12,248 bases of DNA from Gemmatimonadota bacterium (lineage in GTDB: Bacteria > Gemmatimonadota > Gemmatimonadetes > Gemmatimonadales > GWC2-71-9), in the NCBI GenBank assembly GCA_025360265.1, contig JANYCP010000054.1:1-12248 (forward strand). Reading direction: 5' to 3'. Under the pieces are notes generated by a model that saw only the letters and a program-made list of their open reading frames with translations, was not told the origin of the DNA and did no database searches. This document shows positions 1 to 6,760 of this stretch, in pieces (position 1 is the first letter of the stretch; each line of letters opens with the position of its first letter). Both the position numbers and the translations under genes were made by a program.

Positions 1-549
1 CTCGAGACGGATCTGCTCGAACGCGCCATCGAAGAGCACTTCGTGCGTGCCCGGCACGTAGCCGACGCGCAGCGAGGTAATCGGCGCGTCCGCCTCAAGG
101 CCCTTCGCAATCGTGATGGCAGTGCCCGATGGCGTGTCGCGCTTCGCCGCGTGATGCGTTTCGATGATCGCCGCAGGAAACTGCGCGCATGGTAGCGCGC
201 GCCTGGCCTGCGTCGCGAGCATCGCCAGGACGTTTGCACCAACGGAGAAATTGGCCGCCCAGAGCATTGCACCGCGCCGCTCAACGACGTCAGCGCAAAC
301 GGAGGGCAGCTGTTCGTACCAGCCGGTGCTGCCGACGACCACTGGACAGCCGGCATCAAGACAAATGCGAATGTTGTTCACGGCCGCATCAGGCGTGGTG
401 AACTCGACCGCGACATCAGCGCCCGCGAGCTGCTCAGCGCGTTCGAGCCTGGCGATCTCGGCGACCACAGTCCAGCCGGCATCGCTCGCGAGAGCCCGCA
501 CTGCTGAGCCCATCCTTCCGAGCCCGACAACTGCCAGTCGACGCGCCAT
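1..549 (-). CDS. dapB: 4-hydroxy-tetrahydrodipicolinate reductase (DapB), 3' end cut off by the window edge
   Basis: DapB reduces the dapA product with NAD(P)H in the cytoplasmic route to diaminopimelate and lysine. The 183 visible residues start MARRLAVVGLGRMGSAV, a Rossmann nucleotide-binding loop with G9, G11, R12 and G14. VVGSTGW follows near residue 75. The family signature E130-T-H-H-A-A-K136-R-D-T-P-S-G-T-A144 contains the conserved His pair and the Lys and Ser-Gly-Thr that bind the substrate. The signature comes about 27 residues earlier than in E. coli DapB (H159/H160), so this is a compact form with a shortened N-terminal domain. The ATG overlaps the lysC stop by one base (TGATG), which fixes the start and suggests coupled translation. 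Roughly the last 60 residues lie outside the window. Function is secure from the motif and from the lysC/asd neighbours. Confidence 0.95.
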   Translation of the reverse strand, partial: MARRLAVVGLGRMGSAVRALASDAGWTVVAEIARLERAEQLAGADVAVEFTTPDAAVNNIRICLDAGCPVVVGSTGWYEQLPSVCADVVERRGAMLWAANFSVGANVLAMLATQARRALPCAQFPAAIIETHHAAKRDTPSGTAITIAKGLEADAPITSLRVGYVPGTHEVLFDGAFEQIRLE

Positions 550-1904
550 CACGATTGCTCCGGGAAGAATGCGGCGTGGAGGCGGCGCATCGCGGCCGGT
601 ACCTGATCTTCATCAACGATCATGGTGAGGTTGATCGTGGTGGCGCTGAGCGAAAGCATGTGGACGTGTATCTCGCCGAGTGCGGTGAGTGCGGCCGCAA
701 GTGTCCGCGTGTCATCGCTCAGTCCGGCGCCAACGATGGCGACGATGCCAAGCCCTCGCTCGACTGATACGTCAGCTAGCCCAGCAAGATCAACGAGTAC
801 CGCGTCGAGGCGGTCATCATGGTCCACCGTGAGCGACACCTCGACCTCCGATGTAGCAATCACGTCAACTGACGTCTTGTGGCGCTCGAATACATCGAAG
901 ATTGTGCGGAGGAAGCCGTGCGCCAGAAGCATTCTTGATGAGCGCAACTTCACCACCGACGTGCCGCGACGCCCCGCGATCGCTGTCACCGCGCGCCTCG
1001 GCGCGTCGGTCGTGATGCGAGTCCCCCTGCCCAAGGGTCGGGCAGAATTAAGCACGTACACGGGAATGCCCAGCCGAACGGCGGGGGCGATCGTGCTTGG
1101 ATGAAGGACCTTTGCTCCAAACGATGCCAGTTCGGAGGCTTCGTCGAATCGAATTTGTTCGATACACCGCGCAGTGGACACGACGCGTGGATCGGCGGTG
1201 AGCATGCCGTCAACATCAGTCCAGATTTCGATCGCGTCAGCACGCAACGCTGCACCAATCAAGGACGCACTATAGTCCGATCCACCACGCCCGAGCGTTG
1301 ATGTTACGCCGGCAACTGTGGCGCCGATGAAGCCGGCAATGACCGGAATTGCACCGCCGGCAAGTAGTGGTGCGAGAATGGTCCGGCCGGCGGCTTCGAT
1401 TGCATCCGGAAGTGGCGTCGCTCGATTATGCTCGTCCGTTGTGATGAGGACGTGCCGTGCATCCACGGCGACTGCCGGCAGGCCTGCCGCCTGGTACGCC
1501 GTCACTACAAGGCGGACCGAGAGTCGCTCACCCGCCGAGACGATGGCATCGATGGCCCGCGGCGTGGCGTGGCCAAGGACGGCCAGCGCGTGCGCCAGCG
1601 CGGCAACTTCATCGAACAATGCGTTGATTTCGGCGAGGACGTCACTCATCTCGTTCGTCGAACCGGCGAGCGTCGCCAGCTCGTCGCGGTGACGGGTCCG
1701 CAGTGACTCGACGGTCGCGAGCGCCGCCGTCGAGCGACCGTCGACAGCGTCATTTGCCACGGAAAACAGCGCGTTGGTCACGCCGGACATCGCCGAGACG
1801 ACCACAACCGGTGTCCGATCGCGACGCGCAGCGACGATTGCCGCGGTACTCTGGATGGCCGCTGCGTTGCCGACCGACGTGCCACCAAACTTCATGACGA
1901 TCAC
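549..1904 (-). CDS. lysC: Aspartokinase, monofunctional, lysine-sensitive type (LysC)
   Basis: LysC phosphorylates aspartate with ATP, the first committed step of the aspartate family. With the GTG start the protein is 451 residues, normal for monofunctional LysC. The kinase domain runs from KFGGTSVG (K5-G12), through SAGERLSVRL and GRGGSDYSAS, to SFGAKVLHP. Two ACT domains follow from about residue 317. The first carries M325-L-L-A-H-G-F-L332 and V346-D-V-I-A-T-S-E-V354, closely like the lysine-binding segment of E. coli LysC, so feedback inhibition by lysine is likely (inference by resemblance). I chose GTG at 1904 because it overlaps the asd stop as GTGA and gives the usual N-terminus MIVMKFGG; ATG at 1895 would remove three residues of the first beta strand. 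There is no homoserine dehydrogenase fusion. The stop overlaps the dapB ATG by one base. Confidence 0.95.
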   Translation of the reverse strand: MIVMKFGGTSVGNAAAIQSTAAIVAARRDRTPVVVVSAMSGVTNALFSVANDAVDGRSTAALATVESLRTRHRDELATLAGSTNEMSDVLAEINALFDEVAALAHALAVLGHATPRAIDAIVSAGERLSVRLVVTAYQAAGLPAVAVDARHVLITTDEHNRATPLPDAIEAAGRTILAPLLAGGAIPVIAGFIGATVAGVTSTLGRGGSDYSASLIGAALRADAIEIWTDVDGMLTADPRVVSTARCIEQIRFDEASELASFGAKVLHPSTIAPAVRLGIPVYVLNSARPLGRGTRITTDAPRRAVTAIAGRRGTSVVKLRSSRMLLAHGFLRTIFDVFERHKTSVDVIATSEVEVSLTVDHDDRLDAVLVDLAGLADVSVERGLGIVAIVGAGLSDDTRTLAAALTALGEIHVHMLSLSATTINLTMIVDEDQVPAAMRRLHAAFFPEQS

Positions 1905-2977
1905 GCGGCCCCGAGTTCCCCGCTCGCCACCAGGAGCTCGGCGTTGAAGATCGAGCCACCGGCCGCACCGCGAACAACGTTGTGGGTGAGTGCGACGAGA
2001 CGCAGATCCCAGAGCGGGTCGGCGCGCAACCGCCCCACCGTGACTCCCATCCCACGACCAAACCCCACGTCGCGCCGTGGTTGCGGGCGATTGGGCATGT
2101 CGGTCACCACGAGCGGCTGATCGAGCGAACTGGGGAGACCCCGCGATGCAGCATCTCCGCGCCAGGCATCGAGGACGTCCCTTGCCGCAGCGACGGCGAC
2201 CGGTTCGCGAAACTTGATGCTCAGGCAGACGGTGTGGCCGTGCTCTACCGGGACACGATTGGCGTGGGCGCTGACGCCAATCATCGCTGGAACAATCGTG
2301 GATCCATTCCAACGCCCAAGCATCTTGGGGAGCTCGCGTTCGATCTTCTCCTCTTCCTCGCCGATGTAGGGAATCACGTTGCCGAGGATGTCGAGCGACG
2401 GCACACCGGGGTAACCAGCGCCGGACACGGCCTGCATCGTGGCGACAAAGACCTGCTCGATACCGAACGCGGCATGCAGCGGGGCGAGCGGTATCACCGC
2501 GGCTGTAGTGGCGCAGTTGGCATTCGTGATGATCGCTCCGGCTCCGGGCCAACCCATTCGCTTGCGCTGAGTCGGCAGCGCCGCGAGCTGGCCGGCGTTG
2601 ATCTCCGGAATGAGCAGCGGCACGTCCGGCTCCATGCGGGAATTCTTCGCATTGCTGAACACCAAACGTCCCGCGCGCGCAAAGCGCGCCTCAATCTCGC
2701 CGGCAGCAGCTGCATCGAGGGCGGAAAAAATGATCGGCGCCGAAACGATTGACGGATCACACGGCAGGACCGGCAACGCGGCAACATGCGGCGGCAGCTC
2801 ACCTTCGATCCACTGCGCCACGTCGCCATAGAGCCGACCCACCGATCGCTCCGATGCGGCCACCTCGTTGAGCTCAAACCAAGGGTGGTCGGCGAGGAGC
2901 CGGACAAAAGTCTGGCCAACGGCGCCGGTTGCACCGAGCACGGCCACTTGAATTCGGTTACGTGGAATAAACGAAAT
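1901..2977 (-). CDS. asd: Aspartate-semialdehyde dehydrogenase, archaeal/fungal class, apparent ATT start
   Basis: Asd reduces aspartyl phosphate to aspartate semialdehyde with NADPH, the step after LysC. From the ATT at 2977 the protein is 358 residues. It shows the nucleotide loop G15-A-T-G18-A-V-G21, the catalytic cysteine C155 in NANCATT, MQAVSGAGYPGV, GNVIPYIGEEEEKIE, and NRVPVEHGHT with the likely catalytic histidine region. The last three motifs are typical of the archaeal/yeast Hom2-like class rather than the E. coli or Gram-positive classes. No ATG precedes the conserved RIQVAVLGATG. GGAGG at 2983-2987 sits 5 nt before an ATT codon, so ATT is the best-supported start. Alternatives are GTG at 2947, which has no ribosome binding site and trims the first strand, and GTG at 3046, which would translate through a terminator hairpin. 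The first gene of the asd-lysC-dapB operon; its stop overlaps lysC by 4 nt. Confidence 0.92.
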   Translation of the reverse strand: MSFIPRNRIQVAVLGATGAVGQTFVRLLADHPWFELNEVAASERSVGRLYGDVAQWIEGELPPHVAALPVLPCDPSIVSAPIIFSALDAAAAGEIEARFARAGRLVFSNAKNSRMEPDVPLLIPEINAGQLAALPTQRKRMGWPGAGAIITNANCATTAAVIPLAPLHAAFGIEQVFVATMQAVSGAGYPGVPSLDILGNVIPYIGEEEEKIERELPKMLGRWNGSTIVPAMIGVSAHANRVPVEHGHTVCLSIKFREPVAVAAARDVLDAWRGDAASRGLPSSLDQPLVVTDMPNRPQPRRDVGFGRGMGVTVGRLRADPLWDLRLVALTHNVVRGAAGGSIFNAELLVASGELGAA

Positions 2978-2982
2978 AGGGT

Positions 2983-2987
2983 CCTCC
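2983..2987 (-). promoter_or_regulatory. Shine-Dalgarno sequence deciding the asd start
   Basis: On the minus strand GGAGG is followed by ACCCT and then ATT. A 5-nt spacer is ideal, and the ATT is nine codons before the conserved Val-Ala-Val of Asd. No ATG, GTG or TTG lies at the proper distance, so this site argues for a rare ATT start, as known for infC in other bacteria. Confidence 0.6.
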
Positions 2988-3000
2988 GTTCCTGGACAAT

Positions 3001-3028
3001 AAAAAACGCCGGCCACGGGGCCGGCGTT
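3001..3028 (-). terminator. Rho-independent terminator upstream of asd; possible attenuator
   Basis: On the minus strand there is a perfect 10-bp stem, AACGCCGGCC with GGCCGGCGTT, closed by the tetraloop CCGT and followed by a run of T (six T at 3006-3001, the first two being the stem end). It lies 154 nt after the last ABC permease gene and only 23 nt before the asd start. It could end the ABC operon, regulate read-through into asd, or do both. No promoter can fit between the hairpin and asd, so asd transcription must pass through it. The plus strand has no T tract after the hairpin. Confidence 0.85.
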
Positions 3029-3081
3029 GAGATGTTTGCGTTGCACTAGCCCTTACACGCTACACGTCGTCACGCCACCCC
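3017..3081 (-). promoter_or_regulatory. Possible antiterminator pairing in the asd leader
   Basis: On the minus strand GGGGTGGCG (3081-3073) can pair with CGCCGGCCCC (3026-3017): four G-C pairs, a small internal loop (T opposite GG), then four more pairs. The downstream partner is the 5' arm of the terminator hairpin, so the two structures exclude each other. The upstream partner overlaps the last three codons of a possible leader peptide. A ribosome reaching the stop codon would cover it and favour termination. A ribosome held earlier at lysine codons would leave it free. This is a reading of base pairing only; no folding energies were calculated. Confidence 0.35.
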
Positions 3082-3135
3082 GGACTTCAGGTGGAGTCGC
3101 TTACCGACAAGCTTGGCGATCGCGGTACCGTTCAT
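3070..3135 (-). CDS. Possible 21-residue leader peptide of the asd-lysC-dapB operon
   Basis: An ATG at 3135 opens 21 codons ending in TGA at 3072-3070. The peptide begins MNGTAIAKLVGK and ends LHLKSGVA, with lysine at positions 8, 12 and 17 plus Arg13. Sixteen of the 20 codons after the start end in G or C, in keeping with coding sequence here. There is no Shine-Dalgarno sequence. The predicted transcript start from the promoter at 3142-3171 falls at or next to the A of this ATG, so the message could be leaderless. A short open frame like this can arise by chance, and the lysines are spread out rather than in a run as in classical leader peptides. The location before a terminator and a lysine-pathway operon is the main reason to list it. 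Confidence 0.3.
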   Translation of the reverse strand: MNGTAIAKLVGKRLHLKSGVA

Positions 3136-3141
3136 GCCATG

Positions 3142-3171
3142 ATTCTAAAACCGGAGGATGCTGCGACGCAA
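3142..3171 (-). promoter_or_regulatory. Probable sigma-70-like promoter of the asd-lysC-dapB operon
   Basis: On the minus strand a -35-like TTGCGT (3171-3166) and a -10-like TAGAAT (3147-3142), one base from consensus, are separated by 18 bp. It lies in the gap after the ABC permease stop and points at asd. The expected start site is near 3135-3136, giving a leader of about 158 nt that includes the terminator. The -35 box matches only its first three bases. Confidence 0.5.
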
Positions 3172-3181
3172 GCGCTGCGGC

Positions 3182-3922
3182 TCATCCCGATTGGCCCACT
3201 TCGAACGTGCGCAACCGATGGATGCAGAGCGCCACCGCCAGCACGCCGACAATCACGCTCATCTGGTAGGCCGTGGCCGTTGGAATCTTGCCCAGGTGCA
3301 GCATCGGATCGACCGTGGAAATCGCATCGGTCACCACCAGCATGTACTGGCGAACACTCAATGATCGTGTCCCGGGGAAGAGCTGTGAGATGGTGCCTTC
3401 CCACACGACGAGGTAAATCAATCCCACCAGCATGCCGCGGCGAGTGATCAGGCCCAACGCCAGGAAAATCGCGGTGTACAGGAAGCTGCCAAGTGCCGCG
3501 GCGACGGTAAAGCCGACGACGAGGCGGGTCGGGTCGAGGTGCTGCAATCCGATCAGCCCGGCGGCGAGTGTCGATAGCACCGTCGCGCCAATGCAGATCG
3601 CGGACGTGACCAACAGCTTGGTTATCACGACTTCCACGCGCGAAATCGGCTTGGTGATAAGGTAGACCACGGTCCCGTCATCAACTTCGGCGCCGAATCC
3701 CGAGCTCGCCAGGGTCAGGGCAATGACCGGAATCACGACCACGACACTCAGGTTCTGAAGAATGTCGGTGATCATCACGATCGGGTCATCGTTGCCAGAG
3801 TAGATCCGCGTCACGAGCGCCATGATCACCGGCAGTGCGGCGAGCACGACCACGATGATCCAGCGCCGCTTGGCCAGCGACTGACGCCAGGTGAGGCCCG
3901 CGATGGCCGAGTTGATCAGCAC
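3182..3922 (-). CDS. ABC-2 type transporter permease (second permease of the operon)
   Basis: A 246-residue integral membrane protein with about six hydrophobic segments. They begin near residue 23 (IVVVLAALPVIMALV), then VVVVIPVIALTLA, a segment around residues 105-125, LGSFLYTAIFLALGLI, MLVGLIYLVVW, and a last one near the C-terminus. The cytoplasmic stretch EVDDGTVVYLITKPISR before the third segment resembles the coupling region of ABC-2/NosY-like permeases. It starts with GTG, three bases after the stop of the preceding ATPase gene, so the two are almost certainly made together and this is the likely partner of that ATPase. It is the last gene of the four-gene operon. The transported substrate cannot be told from the sequence. 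Confidence 0.85.
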   Translation of the reverse strand: MLINSAIAGLTWRQSLAKRRWIIVVVLAALPVIMALVTRIYSGNDDPIVMITDILQNLSVVVVIPVIALTLASSGFGAEVDDGTVVYLITKPISRVEVVITKLLVTSAICIGATVLSTLAAGLIGLQHLDPTRLVVGFTVAAALGSFLYTAIFLALGLITRRGMLVGLIYLVVWEGTISQLFPGTRSLSVRQYMLVVTDAISTVDPMLHLGKIPTATAYQMSVIVGVLAVALCIHRLRTFEVGQSG

Positions 3923-3925
3923 CGC

Positions 3926-4834
3926 CTACCCCTGCACCAGATAGGAGAAAACGCTTTCGAGCGATTCATCCGTCGGATGTACCTCGAGGATGGACACGTT
4001 GGCTTCGCGGGCCAGCATTGGCAGCGCACGCGTGAACGCGCCGAGATCAGCGGTGCGCACCATGATTCCCTCGGGAACGAAATCGACGCCGCGGGTGCCG
4101 CCCTGCCGCACGATGGCGGCGGCGAGCGCGCGATCATCGCTGGTGCGCACGGTGAACGTGTGGGGCCGGTCCGTCATCAGCTGCCGGATCACTCTGCTCG
4201 ATCCCGACGCCGCCAGTCGGCCACCAATGATGACCAGCACCGTGTCGGCGAGCCGATCGACTTCCTCGAGGATGTGCGACGAAACCAGGACGATGCACCC
4301 TTCGTCGGCCAGGCGGCGCAGCAGTGCCATCATCTGAACACGCTGCTTGGGGTCCATGCCATTGAACGGCTCATCGAGCAGCAACACCTTCGGTTCGTGC
4401 ACCATCACTGAGGCGATCTTCGCCCGCTGCCGCATTCCTTTGGAATATGTGGCGATCGGGCGATGCTGCGCCTGTTCCAGCTCCACCTGGGCAATCGCGC
4501 GGGTTGCCGCGGCCGCAGGATCGGCGACGCGTTGCAGTCGTGCATTGAGCAGCACGAATTCATAACCGGTGAGGAAGGAGTACACGCCTTCACTTTCCGG
4601 CACGAAACCGAGCGAGCCGTAAATCTCCGGGTGCTGCCACGACGCCGTGCCACTGACGGTGACGGTACCACCCGATGGACGCAGCAATCCAACGATCATG
4701 TTCAGGATCGTCGTTTTACCGGCGCCATTGGGACCGAGCAAGCCGGTCACGCCGGGACCAAGGGTAAATGAGACGTCGTTGACCGCGACGACGTTGCCGT
4801 ACCACTTCGATGCGCTCTTGAGTTCAACGGTCAT
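3926..4834 (-). CDS. ABC transporter ATP-binding protein (second ATPase of the operon)
   Basis: A 302-residue cytoplasmic ATPase that powers an ABC-2 permease. Visible motifs are Walker A G34-P-N-G-A-G-K40-T-T, a Q-loop region GFVPESEGVY in which glutamate (E80) stands where glutamine is usual, the signature Y130-S-K-G-M-R-Q-R, Walker B V150-L-L-L-D-E155-P, a D-loop at G159-M-D, and the H-loop SSH187. About 90 residues follow the nucleotide-binding domain, as in NatA/CcmA-like ATPases. The ATG overlaps the stop of the upstream permease as ATGA, and the next permease starts 3 nt after its stop. All catalytic residues look intact. Its family is certain; its substrate is not. Confidence 0.92.
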   Translation of the reverse strand: MTVELKSASKWYGNVVAVNDVSFTLGPGVTGLLGPNGAGKTTILNMIVGLLRPSGGTVTVSGTASWQHPEIYGSLGFVPESEGVYSFLTGYEFVLLNARLQRVADPAAAATRAIAQVELEQAQHRPIATYSKGMRQRAKIASVMVHEPKVLLLDEPFNGMDPKQRVQMMALLRRLADEGCIVLVSSHILEEVDRLADTVLVIIGGRLAASGSSRVIRQLMTDRPHTFTVRTSDDRALAAAIVRQGGTRGVDFVPEGIMVRTADLGAFTRALPMLAREANVSILEVHPTDESLESVFSYLVQG

Positions 4835-5835
4835 GTATCGATCCGCCGATATCGCAGCGCGAGCACGCCAGCGCCGATCAGGATGTAACCAACCATCGCA
4901 CCGACGTAGACCACGCCGGGGAAACGCGCCGCTTCAACCGGGCTTTGCGGGCGGGTCCGCCACCGTCGGGTCTGCTCCTGCCGCCAGGCCGCGCGGGTCG
5001 CCGAATCGGCGTCCGATGCGGGTCGTGGCATTGGCGGGAGCCGCCACGACGTGTCGACCGGCGGATGCACCTTGACCGTATCGAAGATCCACGTTGATAC
5101 CCCGCGACCGACAAACGTCGGACTGGCGAGCAGCAGGCCCCGCAGCTTGTCGGGGCGGGACATGACCAGCGGCGCAACGACCGCGCCGGCAATCAACATG
5201 AAGGCGAGGATCGCCACCGTCGCGAACGGACGACGCTTGATGATGGCCGCAATGGTGAGCGACACGGTCGCGAGCAGCACCGACACGGCGAACGCTGCTG
5301 CAAGAATTCTCGGAATGGTGGGGAGTGACGTCTTCATGGCGTCGAGCACGTGGGCCGCCGCGAAGTACTCGCCCAGAAGCATGATGATGTGCGGCAGCAT
5401 CGCGACGGCGAAGAGCGCGGTCACCAGCGCGCCGATCCGGGCCAGCACGTAATCGGAGCGCAACAAGGCGCGCGAGAAGTAGAGCGCCAGCACACGATTC
5501 TGCTGGTCGCCGGTCACGAGTTCCGGCGTCTGGAACGCGCAGAAGAGTCCGAACATCCAGACGGTGGTGCCGAAATAGCCGTCGTGCGTGATCACGGCGA
5601 AGTTGCCCTGGGTCAGTCCTGCGAGCGCCGCCTGAATGAGTGCCGGAATCGTCATGATCGCGATCAGCGCGATCGGTGGAATCTTGGCGCGTCCGCCGCG
5701 ACCGATGCCAAAGAGGGAACGCAGCCCCTGGACGTAGAGTGCGCGCACGGCACCGCGCCGGCCAAGGCGCTTGCCGTCGTAATGCTGGTAGCCGATGTCA
5801 TAGATCGCGCCCACGGCCGGCTCAGACTCCGGCAT
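4831..5835 (-). CDS. ABC-2 type transporter permease (first permease of the operon)
   Basis: A 334-residue membrane protein. The cytoplasmic N-terminus IYDIGYQHYDGKRLGR (from about residue 11) is a hallmark of a subgroup of ABC-2 permeases. Hydrophobic segments include IPPIALIAIMTIPALIQAAL, TVWMFGLFCAF, VTALFAVAMLPHIIMLL, FAVSVLLATVSLTIAAI, TVAILAFMLIAGAVVAPLV and a final VYVGAMVGYILIGAGVLAL. A polar Pro/Arg-rich stretch of about 75 residues lies before the last span (roughly residues 235-305) and is longer than in the partner permease. The ATG overlaps the end of the first ATPase gene by 14 nt and is preceded by a GAGAGG ribosome binding site at 5841-5846. It ends in an ATGA overlap with the second ATPase. 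It probably pairs with the first ATPase. Confidence 0.87.
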   Translation of the reverse strand: MPESEPAVGAIYDIGYQHYDGKRLGRRGAVRALYVQGLRSLFGIGRGGRAKIPPIALIAIMTIPALIQAALAGLTQGNFAVITHDGYFGTTVWMFGLFCAFQTPELVTGDQQNRVLALYFSRALLRSDYVLARIGALVTALFAVAMLPHIIMLLGEYFAAAHVLDAMKTSLPTIPRILAAAFAVSVLLATVSLTIAAIIKRRPFATVAILAFMLIAGAVVAPLVMSRPDKLRGLLLASPTFVGRGVSTWIFDTVKVHPPVDTSWRLPPMPRPASDADSATRAAWRQEQTRRWRTRPQSPVEAARFPGVVYVGAMVGYILIGAGVLALRYRRIDT

Positions 5836-6760
5836 GCTGACCTCTCGCGATATCCGCTTCGGTAACGTCGAAGAGATCCTCCAACCGATCCCGGCGACGC
5901 GCCACGCGCATCAACCCAACACCCATCTCGGCCGCGACATCGCGCACCACATCATAGGGCGGGTGATCGCCGAGATGAATGAGGATGCTGCCGCCAGCGC
6001 CTGCACGCGCCGGAAGGCCGGCGGCCACCAGGCGCTGCAAATACGCGGCACCGTCACCGATGACTTCGACGACCAGTACCTCAGTCTCCCGGGTAAACGA
6101 CTCGAGCGAAGCGGCGCGCAACAACTTGCCGCCGTCGATCGCGACCAGATAAGTGCAGACCTGTTCGATCTCGCTGAGCAGATGGGACGCGACGATAACA
6201 CTGATCCCGAATTCGTGACCCGTGCGTCGAATCAGTTCGAGCATGTCGTTGCGACCCGCAGGATCGAGTCCGTTGGTTGGCTCATCGAGCAGCAGGAGCT
6301 TCGGATCGTGCACCAGCGCCTGGGCGAGCTTGACGCGCTGCTTCATTCCGGTCGAGTAGCCACCGATCAACCGGTATCGCTCGTCGTACAGTCCAACGTG
6401 CCGAAGCATCTCGGCCGCACGCTCGCGCGCAGCGGTTGCCGGCAAACCAGAGACGCGGGCGAGATGCGTGACCAGATCCGTGGCGGATTGATCCGGCGGA
6501 AGGCAATCGAATTCGGGGATGTAGCCGAGATACTGGCGAAGCTCGGGGCCATGCTTCGTCGCGTCGATATCGAGCACGGTGAGCGCACCGCTCGTCGGCG
6601 CCAGAAGACCAAGCATGATCTTGAGGAAGGTGCTCTTGCCCGCACCGTTGGAACCGACCAGCCCGATGATCCCCGGCTCGAGCTCAAGGGTCAGCCCGTC
6701 CAATGCCGTGACGCCGCCAGGGTAACGCTTCGTGAGATCGGTGGTGCTCAGGAGCGGCAT
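5822..6760 (-). CDS. ABC transporter ATP-binding protein (first gene of the operon)
   Basis: A 312-residue ATPase. It shows Walker A G36-S-N-G-A-G-K42-S-T, a Q-loop region LGYIPEFDC with glutamate (E83) in place of glutamine, the signature Y135-S-T-G-M-K-Q-R, Walker B L155-L-L-L-D-E160-P-T-N-G-L-D, and the H-loop ASH193. The C-terminal 90 residues after the nucleotide-binding domain are of the kind seen in NatA-like ATPases. It shares the GxxPE and YSxGM variants with the second ATPase, so the two are paralogues that could form a heterodimer or serve separate permeases. The start has no recognisable Shine-Dalgarno sequence: the bases before the ATG are pyrimidine-rich (CTACCTTCCTCTCC), which may mean a leaderless message. 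It is the promoter-proximal gene, divergent from the vWA gene. Confidence 0.92.
   Translation of the reverse strand: MPLLSTTDLTKRYPGGVTALDGLTLELEPGIIGLVGSNGAGKSTFLKIMLGLLAPTSGALTVLDIDATKHGPELRQYLGYIPEFDCLPPDQSATDLVTHLARVSGLPATAARERAAEMLRHVGLYDERYRLIGGYSTGMKQRVKLAQALVHDPKLLLLDEPTNGLDPAGRNDMLELIRRTGHEFGISVIVASHLLSEIEQVCTYLVAIDGGKLLRAASLESFTRETEVLVVEVIGDGAAYLQRLVAAGLPARAGAGGSILIHLGDHPPYDVVRDVAAEMGVGLMRVARRRDRLEDLFDVTEADIARGQHAGV

Noticed and set aside
549..2552. A 667-residue open frame on the minus strand that includes lysC
   Set aside because: The part before residue 217 is antisense-like, Arg-rich nonsense in another frame of asd. Recognisable aspartokinase begins at IVMKFGG, so only 549-1904 is the gene.
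2978..3046. A 23-residue N-terminal extension of asd from GTG at 3046
   Set aside because: It would be encoded by the terminator hairpin and the ribosome binding site. It has no counterpart in the family, and its own upstream AAGGG is only 3 nt away.
3001..3171. Lysine riboswitch or T-box in the asd leader
   Set aside because: The leader is too short, and I see neither the lysine aptamer's conserved core nor a T-box motif. Only the alternative pairing with the terminator is visible.
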